Positions 25,288 through 34,494 of a DNA stretch of 58,325 nt are shown here, one piece after another. The notes under the pieces are model-generated. The model had not been told where the DNA came from and made no database searches. It worked only from the letters and a program-made list of their open reading frames with translations. Source of the stretch: Bacteroidota bacterium (GTDB taxonomy: Bacteria > Bacteroidota > Bacteroidia > 2-12-FULL-35-15); contig CANJYB010000026.1 in assembly GCA_947479085.1 (NCBI GenBank), forward strand, positions 1-58,325. The letters run 5' to 3'. Position numbers and translations under genes: made by a program. Within the stretch, counting starts at the first letter, position 1; each line of letters opens with the position of its first letter.

Positions 25288-27363
25288 TTAATTTGCCCCG
25301 TTTCGTTTGCGCATAAACCATTCGAAACTTAATAAGGTCAGAAGTAAAAAGAAAATCCACTTCAGGTTAACCAGGTCTGTTAATTTCTTTTCAGAATAAG
25401 AAACTGATTTAATATCTTCTCTTGCATTCAACTTTTTAACAAGATTCTCTAAATCATTAGGATAAACCATTTCGCCACTGTGTTTTTTAGCCAGGCTATA
25501 TAACATCTGATGGTCAGCCACTGTGTTAATCAATTCCACCTGCAGAGCACTCACACTAAAATCTCCTCTTTGTGTGTACATCTTATCGCCCACTTTTACT
25601 TTTGCCTCATATTTATATTCACCCACAGGCATCATTCCGGCATTAAGGCGATAAGCATTGGCAGTTTTACTGAATGTAAAAGGAAATGATTTGTTGTCGG
25701 AATTGGTAATAGTGATGTTTACTTCCGGGTCGTTTATTAATTCATAGCTTTCGTTATAAACTTCCCCTTCCATTTCTATTGCCTCGTTTTCAAGGAAATT
25801 ATTTTTTGCAATGACTTTAAAGAAGCTTTTATCCACTTTTACTGAAAGGTATTGAACAGTTTTGGAAACCAGTTCATCAAACAAATTATGATTTCCGTGA
25901 GAAGCAAAATCCTGCAAACGCCAGCGCCAGATGCCTTCGCCTTCCACTATCGCCACCTTGTTTTCGCCAACCGAGTTAAAATACATAAAGGGAGTTTTGG
26001 TATCTACCACCCCAATTCTTTGGTATATCAATACATTGCTACTGTTTTCTCCACCATAAGTTCCAAACGGACAGCTAACAGCAGGGAAATCCTTTACCGC
26101 CTTTCGCAACTCATCACTAATAGTAAATAAAGGAAAGTTTTGATCCAATACCGCTTCACTTTCATTTGTTTTCTGATTCGCAGGGGTTATACTTAAATTG
26201 CTTTTCAATATAGAACCGGAGCCGGAAAATGCCCAAACAGGAATATTGGACCCGTTTATTTCATTCATTACTTTAGAAGCAGGATTTTTTGTATTCGGCA
26301 ACTGATAAAGGATTACGAGATTATATTTTTTTAATAGCTTATCGAAATTATCAATGGTATAACTTTCCACTTCATAGTTTTGGTTGGCTTCTATTGATTC
26401 TTTTAAAGCAGCAACATCAGGATGGGGGGCATCTGCGAGGATAAGTACTTTCTGTCTGGCATCCAATACATCAATAAAAACATCCCTTTCGTTATTTATA
26501 AGGCTCATCTCTTCCGGAAGTGAAGAAAGTTTTATTTTATAATGTTGCAGGCCGACTTCTTTTGCATCCAGCAATACAGGAATTGTGGTTATGAATGCAT
26601 CGGAATTAAAATTGAGCGTTTGAGTGAATAAAACAGCTGCCCCTTTATTAATAGTAAGGGTGGTGGTTTTCCCTTTTAATTGTTTGGCGTTAACTACCAC
26701 CTCCATTGGAAACTGATTTCCTAAATACGCCAAACGGTTAGCATTTACTTTTGCAAGTATGATGTCTTTCTTTATTGTTGTATCGCCAAGCGCGATGGTA
26801 TAAACAGGAACTTTAATTTTATCCGTGGAATAAACAGGGTTAGCTCCTTTGTTGTATAAACCATCAGAGGCAATGATTACGGCACCTACATTCCTGTTAC
26901 TATAACGTGTGTCGATTTCATCAAAAAGGGAAGAAATATCTGTTTGCTTTTCGTTAAACTTTAATGAATCTATCGATTTTAATTCTTTTATTTTATCAGC
27001 AAATGAATAAGAACGCACTTCATATTTATCGCTCAATTCATCAGATAGCTTTTGGAGATTTTGTTTGTACTCATTTCTGTAAAAAGCAGAATCTTTTCCA
27101 ACTACAATTGACTCAGAATTATCCTGAGCTATAATAATTACCGGTTTCTCTATGCTTCTGTTAATTGTTTTTAATAATGGAGAAAGTAAAAAGAAAGAAA
27201 GGATGGTAATAACTATAAAACGAAAGGTTGCCATTAAGCGAACCAACCAAACTGATAATTCGCCTAAGGATTTATCCTTTCTGTAAAGAACAAAAGAATA
27301 TGCAAATCCTGCAAGGATGCAGAACAAGGTAAACCATAAAGGATATTCAGTAACTAGGTTCAT
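25288..27363 (-). CDS. Membrane protein with VWA-like domain
   Basis: A 691-residue inner-membrane protein. Two transmembrane helices lie at the N-terminus (WFTLFCILAGFAYSFVLY; FRFIVITILSFFLLSPL) and one at the C-terminus (LKWIFFLLLTLLSFEWFM, ending in a basic KRNGAN tail). Between them is a VWA-like fold with a degenerate MIDAS (IIAQDNSES, then GAVIIASDGLYNKGANP), followed by a glutamine-amidotransferase-like segment and beta domains. The layout is that of the large BatA/BatB-related proteins found across Bacteroidota; role uncertain. It precedes fabG by 33 bp on the other side and may share its transcript. Confidence 0.75.
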   Translation of the reverse strand: MNLVTEYPLWFTLFCILAGFAYSFVLYRKDKSLGELSVWLVRLMATFRFIVITILSFFLLSPLLKTINRSIEKPVIIIAQDNSESIVVGKDSAFYRNEYKQNLQKLSDELSDKYEVRSYSFADKIKELKSIDSLKFNEKQTDISSLFDEIDTRYSNRNVGAVIIASDGLYNKGANPVYSTDKIKVPVYTIALGDTTIKKDIILAKVNANRLAYLGNQFPMEVVVNAKQLKGKTTTLTINKGAAVLFTQTLNFNSDAFITTIPVLLDAKEVGLQHYKIKLSSLPEEMSLINNERDVFIDVLDARQKVLILADAPHPDVAALKESIEANQNYEVESYTIDNFDKLLKKYNLVILYQLPNTKNPASKVMNEINGSNIPVWAFSGSGSILKSNLSITPANQKTNESEAVLDQNFPLFTISDELRKAVKDFPAVSCPFGTYGGENSSNVLIYQRIGVVDTKTPFMYFNSVGENKVAIVEGEGIWRWRLQDFASHGNHNLFDELVSKTVQYLSVKVDKSFFKVIAKNNFLENEAIEMEGEVYNESYELINDPEVNITITNSDNKSFPFTFSKTANAYRLNAGMMPVGEYKYEAKVKVGDKMYTQRGDFSVSALQVELINTVADHQMLYSLAKKHSGEMVYPNDLENLVKKLNAREDIKSVSYSEKKLTDLVNLKWIFFLLLTLLSFEWFMRKRNGAN

Positions 27364-27396
27364 ATCAACGAAAATAATTCGTTATTCGTTGAAAAA

Positions 27397-28143
27397 TCAG
27401 GTGAGCATACCACCACATACATTTATTACCTGCCCGGTAATGTATGCACTCATTTCGGAAGCTAAAAAAACAGTAGCATTGGCAACGTCATCAGCAGTTC
27501 CTCCTCTTTTTAAAGGGACATTATTTCTCCAGCCTTCCACCACTTTTTCATCCAGTGCAGCTGTCATTTCGGTTTCAATAAATCCGGGAGCAATGGCATT
27601 GCAACGAATGTTACGTGAACCCAGTTCCAAGGCAACGGATTTGGTAAAGCCAATGATACCTGCTTTGGAAGCGGCATAATTAGATTGACCGGCATTACCC
27701 TGAATACCTACAACAGAACTCATATTAATGATAGAACCCTTGCGTTGTTTCAGCATTGGTTTCTGTACCGCTTTGGTAACATTAAAAACAGATTTAAGAT
27801 TTGCGTTCATCACTTCATCCCATTGTTGTTCGCTCATTCGCATCAATAATGTATCACGCGTAATACCGGCATTGTTAACCAAAACATCAATGGTTCCAAA
27901 ATCAGCAATAACATTATTCACCAATTCTTCTGACGCTTTATAATCTGCTGCATCGGAGCGGTAACCTTTTGCTTTTATTCCAAAAGCTTCCAACTCTTTT
28001 TCCAGTTCCATTCCTTTTTCGACAGAAGATAAATAAGTGAAAGCAACATTTGCTCCCTCCTGTGCAAATTTCAAGGCTATGCCTCTTCCTATTCCTCTTG
28101 ATGCGCCTGTGATTAAAGCAATTTTACCTTCCAACAATTTCAT
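27397..28143 (-). CDS. fabG: 3-oxoacyl-[acyl-carrier-protein] reductase
   Basis: NADPH-dependent short-chain dehydrogenase (248 aa) that reduces 3-oxoacyl-ACP in fatty-acid elongation. It has the cofactor motif TGASRGIG (12-19), NNAG (90-93), catalytic Ser142/143, Tyr156 and Lys160 (YAASK), and the C-terminal ITGQVINVCGGM typical of FabG. It is followed on the same strand by the VWA-like gene and preceded by sucD. Confidence 0.93.
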   Translation of the reverse strand: MKLLEGKIALITGASRGIGRGIALKFAQEGANVAFTYLSSVEKGMELEKELEAFGIKAKGYRSDAADYKASEELVNNVIADFGTIDVLVNNAGITRDTLLMRMSEQQWDEVMNANLKSVFNVTKAVQKPMLKQRKGSIINMSSVVGIQGNAGQSNYAASKAGIIGFTKSVALELGSRNIRCNAIAPGFIETEMTAALDEKVVEGWRNNVPLKRGGTADDVANATVFLASEMSAYITGQVINVCGGMLT

Positions 28144-28206
28144 AGATTAATAATTAACAGTTGATATAATGTGAGTTTATTTTATAAAGAAACTATATTA
28201 AAAAAA

Positions 28207-29127
28207 TTAGTCCACTCTGTTGGAGTGATGATGCGGACTAGCTTTTCTTACTTCTTCGGCCAAAGCCTTTGCCATTGCAATACCGATATCGGCCGGAGAA
28301 TCAACAACTATTATTCCACATTCCCGCATGATTTTCTTTTTTGCTTCAGCTGTATCATCAGCACCGCCAACGATGGCACCAGCATGACCCATGGTACGAC
28401 CTTTAGGGGCAGTTTCACCGGCAATAAATCCTACAATCGGTTTACGATTACCATCCGCTTTTATCCAGCGAGCTGCTTCTGCTTCCAGGTTACCTCCTAT
28501 TTCTCCAATGATAATAATTGCATGTGTATCGTTGTCGTTCATTAAAAGTTCGACTGCTTCCTTTGTAGTAGTACCGATAATAGGGTCACCACCAATACCA
28601 ATAGCAGTGGACACTCCAAGCCCGGCTTTTACCGTTTGGTCGGAAGCTTCGTAAGTTAATGTTCCTGATTTTGAAACAATACCTACATTTCCTTTCTTAA
28701 ACACAAAACCAGGCATAATACCCACTTTTGCTTCTTCGGCAGAAATAACACCCGGACAATTAGGTCCTATAAGGCGGCAATCTTTTCCTTTCAAATATTC
28801 TTTTACCTGAATCATATCCTTTACAGGTATACCTTCTGTAATACAAACTATCACTTTAATTCCTGCTTCGGCAGCTTCCATAATGGCATCGGCAGCAAAA
28901 GCGGGAGGTACGAAAATGATGGACGTATCAGCATCCGCTTTTTGAACAGCTTCCTGAACGGTATTAAACACGGGGCGTTCCAAATGGGTGCTACCGCCTT
29001 TTCCCGGAGTAACTCCACCAACCACATTGGTTCCATATTCAATCATTTGGGATGCATGAAAAGTGCCTTCGGTACCGGTAAAGCCCTGTACTATTATTCT
29101 TGAATTTTTATTTACTAAAACGCTCAT
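28207..29127 (-). CDS. sucD: Succinate-CoA ligase alpha subunit
   Basis: Alpha subunit (306 aa) of succinyl-CoA synthetase, the TCA enzyme that forms ATP or GTP from succinyl-CoA. It has the CoA-binding Rossmann region (VQGFTGTEGTFHASQMIEYG, GGVTPGKGG), RLIGPNCPGVI, GDPIIGT, and the active-site phospho-histidine in MGHAGAIVGG. The beta subunit gene (sucC) is not in this window, so the subunits are encoded apart. Confidence 0.95.
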   Translation of the reverse strand: MSVLVNKNSRIIVQGFTGTEGTFHASQMIEYGTNVVGGVTPGKGGSTHLERPVFNTVQEAVQKADADTSIIFVPPAFAADAIMEAAEAGIKVIVCITEGIPVKDMIQVKEYLKGKDCRLIGPNCPGVISAEEAKVGIMPGFVFKKGNVGIVSKSGTLTYEASDQTVKAGLGVSTAIGIGGDPIIGTTTKEAVELLMNDNDTHAIIIIGEIGGNLEAEAARWIKADGNRKPIVGFIAGETAPKGRTMGHAGAIVGGADDTAEAKKKIMRECGIIVVDSPADIGIAMAKALAEEVRKASPHHHSNRVD

Positions 29128-29228
29128 ATTTATGTTTTATTTGTATTGAATTATTTGATTGTTTGATTGCTGAATTGAATTCAGTCGGCTAAATTATAGT
29201 TTTACAACGTTATTGCAAAGCAAATAAT

Positions 29229-29236
29229 TACTTTTG
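29229..29236 (+). promoter_or_regulatory. TAnnTTTG promoter element of mnmE
   Basis: TACTTTTG lies 11 bp before ATG 29248, predicting a leader of only a few bases. Confidence 0.55.
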
Positions 29237-29247
29237 TCGAAATTAAG

Positions 29248-30660
29248 ATGATTAAACCGTTGAAAACATCATTTATTAATAAAGATACTATTGTTGCCCT
29301 TGCCACTCCGCAAGGTATCGGTGCCATTGGAATTATCAGGGTAACCGGACCTAATGCCCTGCCTATTTGCAATCAACTCTTTGCCACCAAAAGTTTAAAG
29401 AAAATTAACCTTGATAAAAAAGCATCACATACCGTTCATTTTGGGGTAATACACGATGGGGATGTAATATTAGACGAAGTGTTGCTGACTCTGTTTAAAG
29501 CACCTACCTCTTATACAGCAGAAGATACCATTGAAATCTCCTGCCATGGTTCGGGTTTTATTCAGCAACACATTATTCAACTGATAGTGAAAACCGGGGC
29601 AAGAATGGCGCAATCGGGCGAATTTACCTTAAGGGCTTTCCTGAACGGCAAACTTGACTTATCTCAGGCCGAAGCAGTGGCTGACCTGATTTCATCCAAC
29701 TCATCTTCTTCTCACCAGATAGCCATAGAGCAAATGCGTGGCGGATTTTCCAGTAAAATAAAATTACTAAGACAAAACCTGATTGACTTTGCTTCGCTGA
29801 TAGAACTTGAACTTGATTTCAGTGAAGAAGATGTGGAGTTTGCAGACCGTTCGGATTTAAAGAATTTAGTGAATGCCATCCATCGGATAGTACAGCGACT
29901 GATTGATTCATTTGAGGTAGGCAATGTTATTAAAAACGGCATACCGGTAGCAATAGTAGGTAAACCCAATGCGGGAAAATCGACTTTATTAAATGTATTG
30001 CTGGAAGAAGACAGGGCCATCGTATCTGAAATCGCGGGTACTACCAGGGATGTGATTGAAGATGAAATCACTATTGATGGTGTACTTTTCCGTTTTATTG
30101 ATACGGCTGGCATTCGTGACACTACTGATATTATTGAATCGATAGGAGTTGAAAAAACATTTCAGCAGATAAAACTTTCTTCTATTGCCATTTATTTATT
30201 TGATGCGCACGAAATAACCCCTTCGGAATTACAACCCATAGTAGACGAACTGGTGCCACATCTTCATAATTCGCATTTGCTGCTGGTGGCCAATAAAATT
30301 GATAAAGAAGACCTTGGTTATATCAAAAAAGAATTTGCGGCCTTCCCGGATATGCTTTTCATTTCAGCAAAGGAACGCATCTATATTGATGAACTGAAGC
30401 AACAACTGGTGGCTTTGTTTGACAGCAAAACAGTGAATGTAACCGAAACCATTGTTACCAATGCGCGTCATGTGGAAGCATTAAGGCATACCAATGTGGC
30501 TTTACAACGCGTGCTGGATGGATTAAACACAGGAGTAACAGGAGATTTCCTTGCTATGGATATTCGCCAGGCGTTGCATTACCTTGGTACTATTACTGGA
30601 GAAATTTCTACCGATGATTTGCTTTCGAATATTTTTTCGAGGTTCTGTATCGGAAAGTAA
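29248..30660 (+). CDS. mnmE: tRNA modification GTPase MnmE
   Basis: MnmE (470 aa) works with MnmG to modify the wobble uridine of certain tRNAs (cmnm5U). It has the N-terminal folate-binding domain (DTIVALATPQGIGAIGIIRV), a long helical domain, the inserted GTPase domain (G1 GKPNAGKS, G2 TTRD, G3 DTAGIRDT, G4 NKID), and the essential C-terminal FCIGK. The 3' end of the gene is also the left attachment site of the element that follows; the reading frame is restored so the C-terminus stays intact. Confidence 0.96.
   Translation: MIKPLKTSFINKDTIVALATPQGIGAIGIIRVTGPNALPICNQLFATKSLKKINLDKKASHTVHFGVIHDGDVILDEVLLTLFKAPTSYTAEDTIEISCHGSGFIQQHIIQLIVKTGARMAQSGEFTLRAFLNGKLDLSQAEAVADLISSNSSSSHQIAIEQMRGGFSSKIKLLRQNLIDFASLIELELDFSEEDVEFADRSDLKNLVNAIHRIVQRLIDSFEVGNVIKNGIPVAIVGKPNAGKSTLLNVLLEEDRAIVSEIAGTTRDVIEDEITIDGVLFRFIDTAGIRDTTDIIESIGVEKTFQQIKLSSIAIYLFDAHEITPSELQPIVDELVPHLHNSHLLLVANKIDKEDLGYIKKEFAAFPDMLFISAKERIYIDELKQQLVALFDSKTVNVTETIVTNARHVEALRHTNVALQRVLDGLNTGVTGDFLAMDIRQALHYLGTITGEISTDDLLSNIFSRFCIGK
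30643..30660 (+). other. Left attachment site (attL), within mnmE stop region
   Basis: TTCTGTATCGGAAAGTAA encodes the end of FCIGK plus stop. It matches the right boundary at 15 of 18 positions. The 3' end of mnmE (trmE/thdF) is the known integration site of Salmonella genomic island 1, whose att site has a very similar sequence because the peptide is conserved. Confidence 0.8.
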
Positions 30661-30715
30661 AGTACTTTTCCCTTGTTTTCCTTTCCCTTACTTTACTATA
30701 CTTTTAAAGGTAATT

Positions 30716-30769
30716 ACTTGTTGTTTGTTTCCTTTATTTGTTGTTATTATGTTTTTATTTGTTGCTAAT
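30716..30769. repeat. Probable integrase arm-type sites, left end
   Basis: Three related 13-mers, ACTTGTTGTTTGT (30716), ATTTGTTGTTATT (30736) and ATTTGTTGCTAAT (30757), stand 20-21 bp apart upstream of the recombinase gene. The last recurs exactly at the right end (37033). Spacing at two helical turns on one DNA face fits arm-site binding by a tyrosine recombinase. Confidence 0.6.
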
Positions 30770-30772
30770 TAT

Positions 30773-30780
30773 TATCTTTG
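30773..30780 (+). promoter_or_regulatory. TAnnTTTG promoter element of the recombinase
   Basis: TATCTTTG lies 29 bp before ATG 30810 and directly abuts the arm-type sites, so recombinase binding could repress its own promoter. Confidence 0.5.
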
Positions 30781-30809
30781 CACACCATTAACAACAAACA
30801 ACAACAAAA

Positions 30810-31937
30810 ATGAAGGTACATTTAAGACAAAGAAAGCAATCAAAGAAAGGTAAAGTATCCCTTTACCTTGAAATCTATAAAGGAACTACACAAAATGCAA
30901 ATGGCAAAATTGTAGGTATTAGGGATTATGAATATTTAGAACTCTATTTGATTGACAAACCAAGAACTCCAATTGACAAAAGGCATAACAAGGAAACTAT
31001 TGAGGTTGCCAACAATATCAAAACAAAAAGAGAACTTGAAATTAAAAATGGTGAATATAGTTTAAAAAGTGGTTTTAATCAATCTGCAAACTTTATTGAG
31101 TACTTCAAAGCAGAAACAGAAAAGCGATTAAATAATAATGGAAACTATGGAAATTGGGATAGTTCATATAAACACCTCATCAAATTTGCAGGTACAAAAG
31201 TCACATTTAGAGAAGTTGATAAAAGATTTTGTGAGGAATTTAAAGACTATTTAACCAAAGCAAAAACAAAAAGTGGTAAAACATTATCCTCCTCTGCAAT
31301 AGCATCTTACTTTACAAAGTTTAGAGCCTGTTTGAACAAAGCTGTTGAGGAGGATATAATTTTAAAAAGCCCTGCAATATCAATAAGTACACCTAATACA
31401 GTAGAAAACATAAGAGAGTATTTAACCTTAGATGAGTTGAAAGCAATTACAAAAAAAGAATGTAGATATGAGGTACTAAAAAATGCTTTTATCTTTTCCT
31501 GTTTAACTGGTTTGAGGTGGTCAGATATTCAAAAATTGCAATGGTCAGAGGTGCAAAAAAATGATACTGGATACAAAATTGTATTTCACCAAAAGAAAAC
31601 TAAAGGATTGCAATATCTTGATATTTCAGAACAAGCAAGGGGGTATTTAGGAGAGAAAAGCAATTCAGGTGAGAGAGTTTTTGAAGGATTAAAATATAGT
31701 GCTTACCATAATTTAGCCTTACAAAGATGGGTAATGAGTGCAGGCATCACAAAACAAATTACTTTTCATTGTGCAAGGCATACAAACGCTGTACTATTAC
31801 TATCAATGGGAGTTGATATATATACAGTATCAAAACTATTAGGACACTCTGAAATTAAAACTACACAGATTTATGCAAAAATTGTAGATGAGAAAAAAAG
31901 AGAAGCAGTTAATAAGATACCTGATTTAGCACTATAA
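30810..31937 (+). CDS. Tyrosine recombinase (element integrase)
   Basis: Site-specific integrase of 375 aa. An N-terminal arm-binding region is followed by a SAM-like core-binding domain (about 93-190) and the catalytic domain with all active residues visible: Arg236 in TGLRWSDI, Lys near 263-265, His320 and Arg323 in HCARH, His346 in LLGHS, and the nucleophile Tyr355 in IYAKI. It resembles the integrases of Bacteroidota mobile elements. It most likely recombines the sites at the mnmE 3' end and 37116. The start ATG is preceded by an A/C-rich leader complementary to the TTGTTGTTTG arm region. Confidence 0.93.
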   Translation: MKVHLRQRKQSKKGKVSLYLEIYKGTTQNANGKIVGIRDYEYLELYLIDKPRTPIDKRHNKETIEVANNIKTKRELEIKNGEYSLKSGFNQSANFIEYFKAETEKRLNNNGNYGNWDSSYKHLIKFAGTKVTFREVDKRFCEEFKDYLTKAKTKSGKTLSSSAIASYFTKFRACLNKAVEEDIILKSPAISISTPNTVENIREYLTLDELKAITKKECRYEVLKNAFIFSCLTGLRWSDIQKLQWSEVQKNDTGYKIVFHQKKTKGLQYLDISEQARGYLGEKSNSGERVFEGLKYSAYHNLALQRWVMSAGITKQITFHCARHTNAVLLLSMGVDIYTVSKLLGHSEIKTTQIYAKIVDEKKREAVNKIPDLAL

Positions 31938-32080
31938 ACATGGCAAAAAAAAACAAACAAAACATAGTTTGGAGAGTTTTAAAATACTATTGTAAGTGTT
32001 TTTGTTCAATTGTTTTTTCAAATAACTTTAACAGTCAAAGAGAGAAAAAAGATTCTTAAAAACATTATTAATTTCAAACT

Positions 32081-33451
32081 ATGGCAATACCATTCATTTT
32101 AACAGAAATTGAGAACCACCTAAATACTCTTAAATCAAAAGAAGAAAAGATAAATCATTTGGTAGAACTTTTATTTGGCAGGCAAAAGAGAAGAGCAGAG
32201 ATGGAAGGAGATAAACCTAAATTATCATTTCTTAAAAAGCAAACCAAGAATGACTATGAAATTTATCAAAATGAATTTTTAAATGGGAGATTGGTATATT
32301 TATCAAGAGAGGCTAAATGGAATAAAATAACTGCAAAAAGATTAGGAATAAAGAATATCGACTTATTGATGGAAAGACTTTCCCTTGAAAATAAATTAAA
32401 TCTTATTAATGGTGAAATTTTAGTGCTTAAGGGATTAATAGCCAAAACAAAAAACTTAAGTGATAACAAACCTGTACTAAAAGAAACAGAGAATACAAAT
32501 AACCCCCAAATGCAATTGGAAACTAAAAATACCGAAGCACTCGTTTATGAAATAAATAATTTTCATTTAGAATGGAGAGGGATTAAAAAAAAGTTTGAAT
32601 TATTTTATAATGACAATCCAATAATGCAAGAAAATTATCCCTTAAAACTTGAGAACCTGCTAACTAATTGCCTACAAGAAATAAATAATAATTTGCTTAT
32701 TGTTAGTAGTGTTGAAAAGGAGTTAAGTTACCTAAACAGATTAGAAAATAAATTAATTTCTCCATATAAGAAAAAAGATGGAACATTTTATACATACCTT
32801 GAGATGCAATTTGATTTAATATCTGACAAAAGAAATAATAAAAATCACACTGGTAATAATAATAAACAAAGGATTTCAAATTTTATTACTATTGATGGTG
32901 TAAAAGAAAGTGATGAGGAGTATAAGGTTTTATATCCTGATAAAAACAATCCAGAAAGTTTAGGATTACTAAAATACTTTTTGATGATGAAAAGCAATAC
33001 TCAAAGTAAATTAAGAACTGAAATTGAAAAATTAAAAAGAACTTCTGATAAATCACTTCCACAAATAAAAGAAACAAAAACGCCAAAAGAAAAAGAAACA
33101 ACTGAAATTTTAAATACATTTGATTACTCCAATCTTACTGAAATATTTTACCCTGATAAGATTAATGATTTTAAAAGAATTGAAAATGAAATGCTGAACA
33201 GCGATTTTTTTGAAAAGAATAAATGGAGCAGTAAGCACCCCAAATATGAATTGGCAGCATTTATTCACATATTAAATGATAAAAATTACCTTAAAAAATT
33301 GAAAGGTAAAAACCCTTCTACCTCATTACTTTCATATAGAAAATTTTTTGAGAATCGTTATGGCATTGCTATTAAGAAAGAATTTCAAAAGAATAGAGTA
33401 ACTGAAAAATTACCTTTAACTAAACCCGTTTTTATGTTTATACCTATTTAA
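32081..33451 (+). CDS. Unknown element protein, possibly RteC-like at C-terminus
   Basis: A 456-residue, strongly charged, mostly helical protein without signal peptide or membrane helices. The first 330 residues are Lys/Asn/Glu-rich, with a coiled-coil tendency. The last 75 residues (KYELAAFIHILNDKNYLKK, then LLSYRKFFENRYGIAIKKEF) loosely resemble the C-terminal helical domain of RteC-type regulators found beside integrases in Bacteroidota elements. That resemblance is by eye and weak. It lies between the recombinase and the excisionase-like gene, where such elements often keep regulatory genes. Confidence 0.6.
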   Translation: MAIPFILTEIENHLNTLKSKEEKINHLVELLFGRQKRRAEMEGDKPKLSFLKKQTKNDYEIYQNEFLNGRLVYLSREAKWNKITAKRLGIKNIDLLMERLSLENKLNLINGEILVLKGLIAKTKNLSDNKPVLKETENTNNPQMQLETKNTEALVYEINNFHLEWRGIKKKFELFYNDNPIMQENYPLKLENLLTNCLQEINNNLLIVSSVEKELSYLNRLENKLISPYKKKDGTFYTYLEMQFDLISDKRNNKNHTGNNNKQRISNFITIDGVKESDEEYKVLYPDKNNPESLGLLKYFLMMKSNTQSKLRTEIEKLKRTSDKSLPQIKETKTPKEKETTEILNTFDYSNLTEIFYPDKINDFKRIENEMLNSDFFEKNKWSSKHPKYELAAFIHILNDKNYLKKLKGKNPSTSLLSYRKFFENRYGIAIKKEFQKNRVTEKLPLTKPVFMFIPI

Positions 33452-33477
33452 TTACCACAAAATACAATACCATATTT

Positions 33478-33639
33478 AGTGGTACTAATACCACTTTTAA
33501 ATACCTCACTTATTTATTTCTGCATAAAAACCCTTTATTTAAAGGGCATTTTACTACTATTTGTATTAATACCACTTTTTCCCTTGTTATGCCATTGATA
33601 TACTTTTGTTGACGATTAATCATCAAAGGTAGTACTACC
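33478..33639. promoter_or_regulatory. Operator-like palindromes and promoter before excisionase gene
   Basis: This AT-rich gap holds an inverted repeat AGTGGTA-CTAA-TACCACT (33478-33495), a palindrome GTATTAATAC followed by the same CACTT flank, a small hairpin CCCTTTA/TAAAGGG, a TACTTTTG -7 element (33601-33608), and a perfect 12-bp palindrome GGTAGTACTACC (33628-33639) just downstream of it. The last is well placed as a repressor site controlling the excisionase-like gene. Assignment to a particular protein is inference. Confidence 0.5.
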
Positions 33640-33667
33640 ATTTCTCTAACTTTTATAAATTATTAAA

Positions 33668-33910
33668 ATGGAACAAAAAGAAGTAATGACAATTGGGGAC
33701 TTGTCCCTTTACACAGGATGGAGCAAAAGCTATATCTACAAAAAAACAAGTGATGGAACGTTAAAATTTAGTAAACCATTAGGTAAAACAATTTTCTTTA
33801 ACAGAGATTGGGTAATTCAATTTCTATTATCAAACACCACAGCCACAGCAAATGAACTGGAGGCAAAAGCATCTACTATTGTTACACTTAAAAAAGGGGG
33901 TGCAAAATGA
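33668..33910 (+). CDS. Excisionase-like HTH protein
   Basis: An 80-residue protein with a MerR-type/HTH_17 winged helix: MTIGDLSLYTGWSKSYIYKK, then GTLKFSKPLGKTIFFNRDWV. This pattern is typical of excisionases and small regulators of mobile elements; it probably biases the recombinase toward excision or controls element genes. Its stop overlaps the next start (ATGA at 33907), so the two are translationally coupled. Confidence 0.8.
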   Translation: MEQKEVMTIGDLSLYTGWSKSYIYKKTSDGTLKFSKPLGKTIFFNRDWVIQFLLSNTTATANELEAKASTIVTLKKGGAK

Positions 33911-34377
33911 TAGGAAACATTTTTTCAGATTATTACAAAGGAGAGCTAAAAACCAATGCTAAAAGCAGGTTTGATATAACTCATAGTACTGGAGGTTATC
34001 CATTCTTTGAAAGTTTGTTAATAAACAAACAAAAATCCAATGTAGGAGGTTTGTCATTCAATTATGCACCAAGACCGATGCAATTCAAAGGCAATGAAAA
34101 AAGACTTGCTGAAATGATTATAAGCAAAGGTTGCAGTAGTATTAGTAGTGTGTATGTACCTAACCTTCAAAAATATTATTTTGCTTATGGTGATGTAAAA
34201 ACCACTAATGATGCAATGATTATAATTTTTGATGAGGATAAAAAAACTATTGAAATATTCATTGCAAGAGGTTTAAAGAATGATAAGCAACAATTATACA
34301 CAGATGTTTGTGCAGGTTATTATGATAATGAACTGGAGGCTATAAGACAAAGTGCAAAATATGTTTTCAAAGGATAG
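33907..34377 (+). CDS. Unknown element protein
   Basis: A 156-residue soluble protein, mixed alpha/beta, starting at the ATGA overlap with the excisionase-like gene. A segment with alternating strands (QKYYFAYGDVKTTNDAMIII, FDEDKKTIEIFIARG) is followed by a helical end. No recognised motif. Its coupling to the HTH gene and position before the putative initiator suggest a regulatory or replication accessory role, which is inference. Confidence 0.65.
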   Translation: MIGNIFSDYYKGELKTNAKSRFDITHSTGGYPFFESLLINKQKSNVGGLSFNYAPRPMQFKGNEKRLAEMIISKGCSSISSVYVPNLQKYYFAYGDVKTTNDAMIIIFDEDKKTIEIFIARGLKNDKQQLYTDVCAGYYDNELEAIRQSAKYVFKG

Positions 34378-34494
34378 TAACCAATTCAGTAACCGATTGA
34401 GAGAGGGTAAAAGGGTGCTTTTTATCCTCTCCAGTTTGTTTCTGTATATCAATACATATTTAGTTACCGATTTAGTTACTCTTATTTATTCAGG

